From positions 1 to 64,000 of the forward strand of contig JAHDVF020001371.1 of NCBI GenBank assembly GCA_022606425.2: 64,000 bases of DNA, written 5' to 3'. Under the pieces are notes generated by a model. It searched no databases, had not been told where the DNA came from, and saw only the letters and a program-made list of their open reading frames with translations. Both the position numbers and the translations under genes were made by a program. The stretch is from Lepidostoma basale (lineage: Eukaryota > Arthropoda > Insecta > Trichoptera > Lepidostomatidae). Position 1 is the stretch's first letter. Each line of letters starts with the position of its first letter. Positions 35,421 through 46,655 of this stretch are shown here, in pieces.

Positions 35421-36198
35421 AACAAAATATGATACATGATTTTATGGCCTATTATAAAATTGTGACGGAGTGTGGGATGGGAGAGAAAACTTCGCATCCT
35501 ACAGACCACTGGGGCTACTACCTGTTCTGTCAAGGTGCTCGGAACTTAGCCTGCAGGGTGGACTCAGCGCCAACTAATCCAGATTCACGCCACAAAGGAG
35601 CGCAGAAGAAGATATCTTCTTCTGCGGTGGAGAGAAATAATTACTAAGAAAATGTTGCCCTAGTCATGAATACCGCACCACCTGCATCTCAACTTAAAGA
35701 GCTGAGGATGATAAGAGATGTGAAGGTGAACAGCGTCACGTGAAGGGTTTACGGTCTTCGTAATGTTTAGGGCAATTTGCCCTACCCACTTACCTGATTT
35801 TCCCTTATAGTTTTCCGGTTTAGACTTACTTAATGATGGAAACTGCAAAGATCTCTGAAACGTCGGTCGGAGAAGATAACAAGTTGCATGGATATACCCA
35901 AGATTCCAAAAAACGTTTTGCTGCCGACTGTGAATATCTACGCACTTAATAAACTGAATTTCATTCTCACCATAGTTTCTGAAATTTCTTCCGTGGTGTG
36001 ATGTTCCTGTGTGGTGTGATGGCAACGTTTTTGTGCGCCCATAATCAATCAGGCAACACCATTGAATACCCTTTGTATTATGCTCAACTGATTATTTGAT
36101 AATCCAGCATACTATACCATACATTCTGTTACAATCATTTAAATGTGACACTACATACGAATTTACGAGGATCCTGGCTTCATCAACAGGTGAACTCT
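35421..36198. other. Intergenic, one unassigned open frame
   Basis: A 121-codon minus-strand frame (35660-36025) has no recognisable domain and biased composition, so it is not called a gene. Otherwise nothing is seen up to the inverted repeat. Confidence 0.35.
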
Positions 36199-36609
36199 AT
36201 TTAATTGTATCTCAATAGAGACGAAGACGCAAACTGGAAACTGAATATGGATGATCAAGGTGTTTACAGGACTTATGACCTGTCATTGGTTGGGTTAAGC
36301 GCACGCTTTATGTAATTACAACATTCCCCATTCCACCTTTGTTTTTATGATCATGCATGATAATCAAATCTACATAGATGGCCAATTAAAACTGACACGT
36401 GAAGATAAGTATGGATTTGGAGTATATATACAACTTCCAAAAATTTATCATGCATGATCATAAAAACAAAGGTGGAATGGGGAATGTTGTAATTACATAA
36501 AGCGTGCGCTTAACCCAACCAATGACAGGTCATAAGTCCTGTAAACACCTTGATCATCCATATTCAGTTTCCAGTTTGCGTCTTCGTCTCTATTGAGATA
36601 CAATTAAAT
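36199..36609. repeat. Long hairpin: 165-bp perfect inverted arms
   Basis: Arms 36199-36363 and 36445-36609 are reverse complements over all 165 bp as read by eye, around an 81-bp loop. The arms contain CGAAGACGCAAACTGGAAAC and GGTTGGGTTAAGCGCACGC and end in ATGATCATGCATGATAA. A 13-bp direct repeat AGGTGAACTCTAT lies at 36188-36200 and 36684-36696. No frame covers the arms. It may be a foldback transposon or a hairpin-RNA locus. Confidence 0.93.
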
Positions 36610-37059
36610 TTGAATTAACCACCCACCATGGGTGAAAATCCAGGATTCGTATACAAGTATAAGTATACATTTACAAAAATAATAGGTGAACTCTATGTTG
36701 TATATCTTATCAAAGTTTCTGTACATAATCTCTTATTTTATTTACAAGCTACTAGGAGTGTATAAGGAGGAACTCGGCATCTTAATATCAGTAGAGGAGC
36801 CCACCCTTCCTAGTTATAATGGTTACGAGTATAGTTGTACACAATGTTTCAGATATAAGATAAGAAACCTAAGTAATGAAATACATAATTGAATATTATT
36901 AAATCTTTATTGAATTTTATATAAAAATACAATACTTACAACATAGGCCAGACTAAATTACAATATAGAGAATTAATAAAATAAGGAAAGAATTGCACCA
37001 TATTAGGAAAGTACATTTCTCTCAAATCAGATCATTCATTACAGTGGAGTATAGTGGGG

Positions 37060-39813
37060 TCAGGAGAGATAAGTGCGCACGCTGCCCTTGACCGTGGCGC
37101 GGCACAGAGGGCACACCGTCAGGCACGGCGCGCACTGGGAACACGTCAGCAGGTGGCCGCACGGCAGGAACACCACGTTCACCTGCACGAACAGACATAT
37201 CATTCCACTGCACTGCTGCATTGCACCTGGTTTCTTGGCACAGTACACTAATTACCTCTGCGTCCATGCACACCTTGCACTGGCGCGCCTCGCGCAACTT
37301 GCGGTTCTCTTCCTCCAGGGAGGCGGGCGCGGGCGCGGCCGGGGGCAGGGACCCCTCCCCGCTACCTTCTCTCGGAGGAATCTCTCCATCGCTGAAATGT
37401 TCATACTCACTGATGACCATTTAAATAAAATAAGAAAATTGAGTCAATTTTGAAAGAAGATTTTCTTATTCCACAGAGGTATCTAGAAGCGGACTTACGG
37501 CGAGGCAGGCACTGCGGCGGAGAGCACCGACTCAATGAGGGCCTCGGCACTCGGGAAGGGGGTTCCTGAGCCAACACAACCAGTTCTTGTACTTTGTTAC
37601 CATCGTTTGTGTCACCACACCGGGGTGGCTTTAATTAGCTATTGCATTACTAACACCATTGATTAGCTATTGCTTCTTGAACCTAAAACTTCTACAAGTT
37701 TTCATACATTTAATGGTAGCTTTAGTTGAAATATTTATATTTGCAGTGATGACTTTGAGAGCGCCATTAATCTTGTTCCCAGCACCGACCATTGTTTCCA
37801 TATCGTTCTCCATTTTTCCATCTCTTGTAAACATGCTTCCCAGATAGATAAATTCGGTAACTTGCTCCAGTTTTTCGCCGTTCGTGCTTATGTCACAACT
37901 TGTCATATACTATTATTTTTCAAATACCATCACTTAAGACACCTTCATTACAAGGACACTTTATACATCCTTGATACTAAAGTTGCGGTTAACACAGCAT
38001 CATCTGCATATAACAAACAGCTGACTGACAAACTGTTCATCTAGCACCAGCGCTTATTCGCTCTTTCATGCACTTATCCAAGTATAGATTGAACAACCGC
38101 GGGGACATCACACGGCCCTGTTTGACACATTCATAAATCCATTCATTCTGCAACCGCGCATGCCCACTCCATACTCAGCCAAAACCTCCCGTAGTTTTTC
38201 CTATCGACTCGGTCATACGCTTTCTGCAGATCCAAAAAACGCACAGAAAAGTTTTCGGCCAAAACCCCCTATATTAGACTGCAGAATGCGAAAATCTGGT
38301 CCATGCAGCCACGTCCACTCATGAAGGCTCCTTGTACATTCCAAATGTTTCCAGATGTCATCTTCCTTACTCTTTCTACAGTTGGCCAACAAAGTGAATG
38401 TCAAAGGTCTGCAAAACCCTATTTACCATAAAAGCTCAACCCAACAAATTATTTTATAATCTTTTTTTAAATAGTACTCCTATTTTCATACATGGATTTG
38501 TGGAACTCTCCTGCAAAATCTGAATAAATGACATGTTCGCTTTTGCCAAATAGATACAGATTAGACAATGCAAAGCCAAACTCTCTTAAAATATAATAAA
38601 ACTTCCAGGAAAACGGACATTTTCACCAATATTAAAATCCAGTGGTATTAGAATTGTCATGCAATATTCAGCATGAGCCGAAATAATAGCTTAGGGCACC
38701 GACAGCATTTCCTTTACAGCAGCAAGCACACTTTCTAATGAAAATTTGTTGAGTCTATCGCACACATGACTGCATGTAGGTTCACACTATAAATAAACCT
38801 CCAAGACAAATAGCACACTGCACCTGTTTCCCGGAACCGTTTGGCCACGGCTGTGCGCACGGCACCCCTGCTGAGGCCGCAGTCTTCTGCGCGCGCCACC
38901 TCCGCACTGGTCATGAGGCGCGCCAGCTCCGGCAGCGCCAGGCGCAGGAAGGCACAGTGCGGGAACCAGCGCACGTGCTCCTCCCAGGGGTCATCTTCCT
39001 CACGCCAATTGGACAGTGTCCCCGAGCAACTGAAGCACACGGTTCGGTCGGGCGGCCCCGAATAGCTGAAGCCCGCAGCCGCCAGACGCTCCGGAGCCGG
39101 CAGCGCGGCGGACCAGCCGGCCGGGAAGGATCGCAAGCGGGCCTCCAGGTGCCGCTGCCCACTGACTCCCTCCTCCACCTGCACTATTCCCAAGGACTCG
39201 ACGGGACTTTCGCAGAGCCGTCTGTTGGCATACGAGCAGTGGGGGTAATGGCGCAAATGCTCGTCCAGGGGACGGTCTCCGCGCACCCAGTTCTCCAGCT
39301 CTCCGTTACACCACGCGCAGCGCACGCGATCCCCCGCGCCCTCCCCGCGCAGATAATAGAATCCCGCCGACGCCAACAACTCGGGAGATATAAAAGAGAC
39401 CTGAAAATGAATAGCAAAGTAATATTAATTCTAAATTGGTAATCTACTAAGCCAATTAATCTGCGCGGATGTCTCCTCACCGGCCAGTTGCTAAAGGACT
39501 GGAGCCTCGAGTCGTTTGCGCGGTAGTTGGCGCCGGGAGACGAATCTAGAGAGGCACGAGGAATATTGCCGGAGTCGAGCGGGCGGAGCACAAAGGGACA
39601 GTCGGGTTGCATGCGACGGTGGAGCGCCATGGCCTGGTCTCCGGGGGCCCAGTCGGCGAGGAAGAGGCTCCCGCCGCACGAGAAGCACTGCACACGCAGC
39701 TCGGGCCCGGGGGCGACCCTGTAGAAGCCCGCGCGCGCCAGCCGCGCCGAGTCCACCGGGGCGTCCGAGGGCCATTCGCTGAATGTACCCAATCTGTTCT
39801 CTTCGTCATTCAT
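37060..39813 (-). CDS. IAP2: Inhibitor of apoptosis, three BIRs, UBA and RING (IAP2-like)
   Basis: Five exons on the minus strand: 39813-39481, 39400-38824, 37565-37499, 37391-37256 and 37182-37060, all GT-AG with matching phases (0, 1, 2, 0), giving 411 aa. BIR1 (CFSCGG...HRRMQPDC), BIR2 (CAWCNGELENW...HLRHYPHC) and BIR3 (CFSCSGTLSNW...HVRWFPHC) are followed by a UBA-like domain (AEDCGLSRGAVRTAV...PFPSAEALIESVL, completed by the 67-nt third exon) and a RING (CKVCMDAE / VNVVFLPCGHLLTCSQC). This is the Diap2/cIAP plan; Diap2 acts as an E3 ligase in the IMD immune pathway and in caspase restraint. The third intron boundary falls inside the UBA. The 1.26-kb intron 2 carries a LINE fragment on the same strand. 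IAP1-like gene follows downstream in the same direction. Confidence 0.92.
37667..38404 (-). pseudogene. LINE fragment inside IAP2 intron 2
   Basis: Minus-strand remnants in two pieces: one reading EFIYLGSMFTRDGKMENDME and AGNKINGALKVITA (the post-RT region), the other, in shifted frames, GRGCMDQIF and KLFCAF...LQKAYDRV. Same family as the elements at 24 and 62 kb. Multiple frameshifts and internal deletions; inert. Confidence 0.75.
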
Positions 39814-40109
39814 ATCCTCTAAACTTAAAGGTGTTAAAATGTCTTGTACTTAAAAACAATTCATTAAATAAACCTGACATAAGATAATTCATACGATAAT
39901 TTTAGAAATAAAAACAAATTAAGAAAAACGTTTCAGATTTAATAAAATCACATATTTTGAATAATATCATATAGTTATATTCCTTAATATCATTTCGTCT
40001 ATCCTGTCAAAATAATCAGATCAAATCCACAGAATACACTCCTACTAAAATCATAGACAACGGAGAAATAAAACAGATATTTATTCAGCGCCGTCTTAAA
40101 AGTATTTAC
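39814..40109. other. Upstream region of IAP2
   Basis: AT-rich sequence upstream of the IAP2 ATG; expected to hold its promoter and 5' UTR. No clear TATA box or initiator could be chosen. Confidence 0.35.
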
Positions 40110-40149
40110 CTGACTGTAAGCGCCATGAGAAATGCCGTGGATTTGTTAG

Positions 40150-41056
40150 GAGTGGTATGTTGGGGTGACAGGGTAAAAAATGAATTTATCCAAATTTCAA
40201 CAACAACTTCCCAACGTTTGCCCATGTGATTCGCCAATGTTAACATTATGTTATATGAGATATGCTCCGGGATGTATTATGATATGAGATTGAAACCAAT
40301 ATTTACTACTTACAAATTACATTTATTGAGAACAAAAATACATACAAAAAATATTACTTTAGATCTAAAGAGGACTTACATGCTATTCGCTGGCCTACGA
40401 ATTAAAACTAACGTAACTGGCGAAGGCGGTGATCTGCGGCTAGGACCTGACGGCTGGAGGCTGACGGAAGCCGGCGTGGCGGCGGGTCTACCAGCACGAG
40501 GACTGCCAGAGGCTGCACGGCACAGAAGGCTGCCCGGCATCCACGTCTATCTCCCGGGTTGAAAGGCATCACACGGATGATAGACCGCGGAGGGCACGGG
40601 TCTCCTTCACAACGACAGCGGTGGCCAGCAGGCCCCAATTGTGATAAGCTGGCGCCATGCGGCACGTATATCGCGATCTCCTCCTCGTTCAAATTACCTC
40701 CCCGGCGTCCGACCGCCCGCCGAGCCGGGGAGATGTTACCTCCGCCAGAGTCCGGTGTGTGAGTGACCTGCGTCGCTCCTCGAGACTCGAGTTGAAATCC
40801 CAAAAGCCCGCAGGGTGGGGTTGAGATCACGCCCCCAAAGTGTTGCCACTCACAAAATTGTCACTATTATTGTTTTTCGTACACTTTTATTGTTTTTCAC
40901 TATCGTTAAATATTATTACTAAATTATTATAAATATAAACTAAAATTAAACTTAACTAATATTAAACCAGCCTCCAGAGAGAAAACGTATTTTCTGCCAT
41001 GTAAAAATTGTTTAGTGCAATCTCACCGAGTATGCCATAAAACATGGCTATATCAG
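40150..41056 (+). repeat. ~0.93-kb dispersed repeat, copy A
   Basis: Starts near GACAGGGTAAAAAATGAATT, includes GATATGAGATTGAAACCAAT, a GC-rich core with GGCCAGCAGGCCCCAATTGT, then CCAGCCTCCAGAGAGAAAAC and ends ATGCCATAAAACATGGCTAT. The same order occurs at 42400-43326 (plus) and 58102-59012 (minus). The two ends share GATA.AG and CATG words in inverted order, suggesting degenerate terminal inverted repeats. Core reading frames are not conserved as proteins. Confidence 0.8.
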
Positions 41057-41109
41057 GTGTAACACCTCCGCCATTGTGTGCTTTATAGATTATAAAAACA
41101 CGCTCGTAT

Positions 41110-41490
41110 TCTAATGCAACATTGTGTCAAAATTTCGAAGCAATCGGTAAATAATTAAATTTCAAAACAATCGGTAAATAACTAAATTTCAAAGCAATCG
41201 GTAAATAACTAAATTTCAAAGCAATCGGGTTTTTCCAAAAGAAGAAGAGTATATAGAAATATCCGCGTATTCTAATGCAACATTGTGTCAAAAATTCGAA
41301 GCAATTAGTAAATAATATAATATCAAAGCAATCGGTTATTTCCAAAAGAAGAAGAAGAGGATTGGATTTCATTGAAACCACTCTCAAAACCTTTCTAGAA
41401 CAAATAATAATAAACTGTGAATTTTCGAGCAAACCATGGACAGACACACAGACAGACAAACATTATTTTTTTAACATATAGATAGATTAA
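41110..41490 (+). repeat. LINE/HINE-like tail with a ~28-bp tandem repeat
   Basis: The unit TTTCAAAGCAATCGGTAAAT is repeated about three times at 41133-41230. A larger block (ATTCTAATGCAACATTGTGT onward) recurs at 41108 and 41269. The segment ends CAGACACACAGACAGACAAA and TAGATAGAT runs, typical of 3' tails of insect LINEs or Helentron-like elements. Confidence 0.6.
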
Positions 41491-41619
41491 TTAATATATA
41501 GATAGAAGACAAGAAAGCCATGACTATGTGAAATGAAATCCTTTATGGGAGACACTCAGAGACATGGGGGTATCACAACACTTACCTCCCTCATTCTCTA
41601 TCTCTATCTCTATCTGGAC

Positions 41620-42100
41620 AATACAACTAGAGTCGGATTAGATAACATTTTGTCCAGTACTTTCGCCGCCCAAATAGGAGTCCGTCAGGAATGTGTTCTC
41701 TCCCCTATCCTATTCAATCTGTTTTGCGAGGAAATCGTGAGACGGGCACTAAAGAACTGGAAAAAATGCATTAAGGTTTTTAGTCGAACAATAATCAATC
41801 TTCGATTTCCAGACGACACCACATTATTGACAGAAAACGAATCTGACATGGCAGAGCTGATCGAACGGGTGGAGATAGAGAACCGATATTATGGGTTAGA
41901 GATCAACAGAAACAAAACCAAACTTATGATAATTGACAGGGTAAATCTCTTACAGATGTCGGGAAGACTGCAAGGTTTGGAAATCATGAAGACTTTGTAT
42001 ACCTGGATTCTCAAATCAGTGCCGAGCTGGTCTCCACATCCATGGTCCCCATCGTCCGTCTCGTACATTCCTCGTGGCGCGAGAACGGATGCAGCCTGAG
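41620..42100 (+). pseudogene. Broken reverse-transcriptase fragment (jockey/CR1-like)
   Basis: Reads GVRQECVLSPILFNLFCEEI, then IINLRFPDDTTLLTENESD and GLEINRNKTKLMIIDRV. These correspond to RT blocks B-D of non-LTR elements. The catalytic box, normally Y-A-D-D, is F-P-D-D here, and no flanking RT blocks or endonuclease are present. A different family from the 24-kb LINE. Inactive. Confidence 0.8.
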
Positions 42101-42414
42101 TTCGCGTCGTCCACGTGGCAAGGAGATCAAGCAGACATAGACGCCAGCAGCATCCTGATGCAGGCTAACACAAATCTGGTGCCATGAGCCCAGTAATGTA
42201 GTTTGCGGTAGTATTACCGTATTTTACGAACTATAAGACGCTATGGACTATAAGACGCACCTAATTTTTAAAGCAATATTTAAAAATATATAATATTTGG
42301 CATTCAGTCATTTGACATTTAGCCTTCCTTGTACATAGATTCGAGACGGCATTGGGCCGAAATGTCGCTCAGCTACTGTGTTCCATGTTCTTTGTTAGTA
42401 AGTTGCTCTCGATA

Positions 42415-43326
42415 CAGGGTGAAACATGACGATTAGTCGTATCTCACTCCATATCTCGAAGTACCTTCTCACAACGTATTGCCCAGTGTTTATTCGCTAA
42501 TGTGATTATTATTCGATCTCTAAGATGCTCCGGGAGGTATAGTGATATGAGATTGAAACCAATATTTACTATTTACACTTATATTTAAACACAAACATAC
42601 AAAAACAAATAAACAAGATCACTTATAAACTAAAGATGACTTACTTGCTAATCGTTGGAACGACTTAAAGCTACTCCGTCACTGAATTAACACTACTTGA
42701 TCTGATCTGCGAAGTCGTCGATCCAGCCGGCACGTGGCGTCCACACCACGAGGGACGTCCGAGGCGGAACAGCGAGGGAGAGCGAGGAGCGAGTCGGTCT
42801 GGTCTCCATCGCTGAGACAGCCGTGGTCAGCATCAGGCCCCAATGATGATAGGCTGGCGCGGTTGGTTAGCACAAGGACGGTGATCTGCGAAGCCAGCAT
42901 GGTGGCGAGTCGGCCGCTAATGGCGTCCGCGCCAAGAGGGACGTGCGAGGCGGGAATCGCCTCTGGCCAGCGCGCCGCGGCCAGCAGGCGCGAAACCGCA
43001 CGTCCGCCTCCTCCGAAGTCTGATTTTCAACTCCCGAGCGCCGCTCTCGAGCCTGCTCTACAGGGTGAGGGGTTAGGTCATCCCCTTCAAAGTGTGGCCA
43101 CTCAAGAAAATTGGGCCCGGCAGTACCTAACTGCTTTGCGGTACCGGGCAGAACGCTATTATTTTTCACTCACTTATTGTTTTTAAAATGTCTTTCATAA
43201 TCTTATCACTAATTAAAATTAAACTTAACTAAGATCAAACAAGCCTCCAGAGAGAAAACGCCTTTTCGGTCGTGTAAAACTTGTCTAGTGCAACCTCACC
43301 TATTATGCCATGAAACATGGCTATAT
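42415..43326 (+). repeat. ~0.93-kb dispersed repeat, copy B
   Basis: Begins near GATACAGGGTGAAACATGAC, contains GCTCCGGGAGGTATAGTGAT and GATATGAGATTGAAACCAAT, a GC-rich core, CAAGCCTCCAGAGAGAAAAC and ends CATGAAACATGGCTATATCA. Shares GGCCCCAAT.ATGATA and other words with copies A and C. No protein is conserved among copies. Confidence 0.8.
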
Positions 43327-43723
43327 CATCTTCTGTTATTACTTTCAATTTATATCCCGCATCATATGAATAACTTTTATTTTTTCCATTGCTAGAATCT
43401 CTACAAATTGTCTATGGTTTTATTTCATGTCAATTCATAATATAAACAAAATTCAGCGTTATCATTGGTCAAAAGTTTTGAAGTTTCCTTATCTGTAGCT
43501 CTAACTTTAAAGGTTAAAGTTCTTCGCCTATTTTGATCGCGGTGTAGCGTTGTAGCGTGTCACGAAATATTAGGTTTTATATTGTGTTATCACTGTTGGC
43601 TTAGCGCATTTTAAAACAAGTGACCGTCATGTGATAAACCTATTTTCGGTTTCAGTCCCCACCTGTACATGTATAATACATACGGAAGGAAATTATTCAG
43701 TCACTCGACAAGAGAACAAGAAG

Positions 43724-45057
43724 ATGACCACAGTTAAAAAATTCGCACAGGTTAGTATCTATCACATTATTGATATCTCGGAGAAATTCCGATACATATT
43801 TATAACAGCCTTGTAGACGTTAGTTATGTTTAAATGGATTGTTAAAAACTACAGGTGGCGCGGACCTTCAGCTCGCGGGCCGGACAGCCCGAAGTGCTGA
43901 TCGTGTCTGCAGTTCGCACACCCATGGGGGCCTTCGGGGGCACCCTAGCCCCGCTGTCCAGCACGGCTCTGGGGGCCGTAGCCGTGCGCGCCGCGCTGGA
44001 GCGGGCCGCGCTCCCCCCTGAGGCGGTGGCCGAGGTGTTCATGGGCAACGTGTGCTCCGCGGGCGCCGGGCAGGCCCCGGCCCGGCAGGCCGCGCTGTGG
44101 GGGGGCATGCCCGCCTCCACGGTGTGCACCACGGTCAACAAGGTGTGCGCCTCGGGGCTCAAGGCCTTCTCGCTCGCCTCGCTGTCGCTGCTGGCGGGCG
44201 CGCAGGAGGCGGCCCTCGCGGGCGGCATGGAGTCCATGTCCAACGTGCCGTACTACCTGCGCCGCGGGCCCACCCCGTACGGGGGCGTCCGCCTGGAGGA
44301 CGGCATCGTGGCCGACGGCCTGACGGACGTGTACAACAAGTTCCACATGGGCAACTGCGCGGAGAACACCGCGCGCAAGCTCGGCATCAGCCGGGAGGAG
44401 CAGGACGCGTACGCCGTCTCCAGCTACCGGCGCAGCGCCGCGGCGCACGAGAGCGGCGCGCTGGCGGCCGAGACCGTCCCCGTGGAGGTGCCCGGGGGCC
44501 GCGGCAAGCGCGGAGTCACGCTGGCCCGGGACGAGGAGTACGAGAGAGTGGACTTCGACAAGTTTCCCAAGCTGGCGACGGTGTTCCAGAAAGAGGGCGG
44601 AACGGTCACAGCGGGAAACGCGTCCACCCTGAACGACGGGGCCGCGGCGCTGGTGCTGATGACGGCGGAGGCGGCGGCGCGGCGCGGCGTCACGGCGCTG
44701 GCGCGGGTGGTGGGCGTGCAGGATGCGGCGTGCGAGCCCATCGACTTCCCGCTGGCGCCCGCGCTGGCCGTGCCCCCGCTGCTGGAGCGCGCGGGCCTGC
44801 GCAAGGAAGACGTCGCCCTGTGGGAGATCAACGAGGCCTTCAGCGTGGTGGCCCTGGCCTGCCAGCGGCTGCTGGAGCTGGACCCGGCGCGGGTGAACGC
44901 GCACGGAGGCGCCGTGAGCCTGGGCCACCCCATCGGAATGTCCGGCGCCCGTCTGGCCGTGCACCTCGTGCACGCGCTGCGCCCCGGCCAGTACGGAGTG
45001 GCCGCCATCTGCAACGGGGGCGGGGGCGCCACGGCCGCCCTCATCCAGCGCCTGTGA
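43724..45057 (+). CDS. ACAT1: Acetyl-CoA acetyltransferase, mitochondrial type
   Basis: Two exons: 43724-43750 (MTTVKKFAQ) and 43855-45057, joined at a phase-0 GT-AG intron of 104 bp, giving 409 aa. The second exon starts GTG after CTACAG, so the true ATG is in the short first exon. The enzyme joins or splits two acetyl-CoA / acetoacetyl-CoA in ketone-body and isoleucine metabolism and feeds HMG-CoA synthesis. The basic N terminus ([13 protein letters not shown]) fits a mitochondrial presequence. Thiolase signatures: [16 protein letters not shown] (nucleophile Cys, residue ~107), [18 protein letters not shown] (active His) and CNGGGGA (second catalytic Cys). The exon is extremely GC-rich at third positions, unlike the flanking AT-rich DNA. 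A poly-A signal lies at 45100. A donor GTGAGG overlaps the stop codon (see findings). Confidence 0.95.
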
Positions 45058-45099
45058 GGCCTCTCCCTGTCCTATCCCAGCGTTGCCCTCTAGAGTTGA

Positions 45100-45105
45100 A
45101 ATAAA
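45100..45105 (+). terminator. Poly-A signal AATAAA after ACAT1
   Basis: AATAAA lies 43 bp after the ACAT1 stop codon and is followed by ATTGTAGTAAAGGTG. It would end the short ACAT1 transcript before the glutaredoxin-like exon at 45178. Confidence 0.6.
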
Positions 45106-45177
45106 TATTGTAGTAAAGGTGACAACGCGCCTGCCTATTTAATATTCACCGCCGCTGACTCCGGCCGCCTTCCCCAG

Positions 45178-45433
45178 GGCCGGGCGGCGCGGGGCGGGCC
45201 TGCAGCTCTACTCGCGGCCGGAGTGCGCGCTGTGCGAGGAGATGCGCGCGCAGCTGGCCGCCGAGGCGCCCGGCGTGCCCCTGGCGCGCGCCGACATCAG
45301 CCGGCCGCCGGGCGCGCTGTGGCGCCTGTACCGGCACGAGGTGCCCGTGCTCTTCCTGGACGGCCACTACGTGTGCAAGCACCGCCTGGACGTGGCCCGC
45401 CTGCGGGCGCTGCTGGCCCGCCGCTCTGTATAG
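45178..45433 (+). CDS. Glutaredoxin-like (C5orf63/YDR286C type) terminal exon
   Basis: After a strong acceptor (GCCTTCCCCAG, 45167-45177) the frame reads GLQLYSRPECALCEEMRAQL, then ADISRPPGALWRLYRHEVPV and LFLDGHYVCKH, ending ARRSV at 45431. This matches the small glutaredoxin-like family with a C-x2-C site, a cis-Pro after VPV-type sequence, and the strand LFLDG; cellular role poorly known, probably thiol redox. No in-frame ATG occurs between the upstream stop (45140) and the fold, so it must be spliced from an upstream exon. The nearest compatible donor overlaps the ACAT1 stop codon (phase 2 on both sides). An own first exon further upstream cannot be excluded. GC-rich like ACAT1. Confidence 0.7.
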
Positions 45434-46655
45434 CTTCAATACCATTCGGTACGCAAAGTAAAAACAGTAAGTAATTCCGTCATGCGAGAGGAAAATAGAT
45501 CATCATTTTATTCAATCACATAGTTGCCTCTACTCTTGTTGTGGTGTGTTGAGTTGTCGACTTGTACAAGGTGACCGATATCTGAGTTGTTTTGGATGTA
45601 AGGCGGTTTAACTGTTCCATACATGAATGCGTGTAGCCTTGGGAGGCCTCTAATAGCCGAGTTGTGGTTGGTGGTCGCACGAGGCTCATCGTTCCCTCCC
45701 TACTAGGGTAGTCAGACGCAACAATATCCAAGCTAAGAGTTCGGGGCTGTCAAATAGACGGATTAACTTAATATTACCCAACTTGGTGCCCGCGCTGTTA
45801 ACTTGCACTCAATTTGACTTCTACCTAATGACGCGATGGTATAATAATAATATTGAACTGAGGTCCTCCGCCATCTTACACGATCACCTGTTTCCTGTAT
45901 TTGTTTATGAAATGTATTAAGGCATCAAATATCCGACGAACACAGAATGGCGAGGTAAGTTGAGTTGTTGTACTCGTATCAACCAGAAGAGATCCTAAAG
46001 AACAAATCCTCCCAGGAGCTGGCCATGGGAGTGGGTGACCTCGGTGCGGAGACGGCGCGTCTAGTTAACAAACAACGAACCAATTACGTTTGTTTAGCGG
46101 GTTTCCGCCATTTCTTAAGCCTGACAATTAGCGGGTTGTAAGCTGCAGCAGTCACCTGGCAGTGTGAAGGTAAAACTGAACAAAATCGCAGATATGTATT
46201 ACCTACATGTGTATGTTAATTCACAAGTGAAGCGTATTGCCGCGGTGCACGGCTGACAGCGAGCGTCAACCTTTGTACGGCCTCTCTTATTGAAAGGGTG
46301 GGGTATCCTTATTTGCAATCTAAACATTCATTTTGCATGTAAATGTTTTAATCAACAAATACAAGCTAGTAATCAATACTTAGACTTAATGCGTACAGCA
46401 GGTACAGAGGGAAATATTCTGAACTTTAATTTTGTAAATGTAAACGTTTTATATCAATAAATATAATAAATACTACTTAGTGTTCAGTGCATTGTTTTCA
46501 TTTTTATTTTTTTTATTAAAATTCAAATCAAATCAGTTTATTTAATTAATAGACATTACAAACAGGAAAATGTTTAAGGCATCTATTAAGTACAGGTAAA
46601 ATATCATAAAAATATTACAACAAAGTACCAGGAACGCATTAGAGATGGTTCGACA
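45434..46655. other. Intergenic, possible first exon of the transporter gene
   Basis: Mostly non-coding. At 45947-45954 ATGGCGAG is followed by a consensus donor GTAAGT, which could be the start of a plus-strand gene (see the tentative exons entry). The region 46000-46300 is moderately GC-rich. No other gene is recognised. Confidence 0.4.

Noticed and set aside
35660..36025. 121-codon minus-strand frame
   Set aside because: No recognisable domain, no splice signals, next to repeats; treated as chance.
42220..42265. hAT-like end (ACTATAAGACGC repeated)
   Set aside because: Two short copies only, no partner end or target duplication found.
43945..45044. Long frames on the opposite strand and other frames of ACAT1
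   Set aside because: Shadows of a GC-rich coding exon; the thiolase frame has all catalytic motifs.
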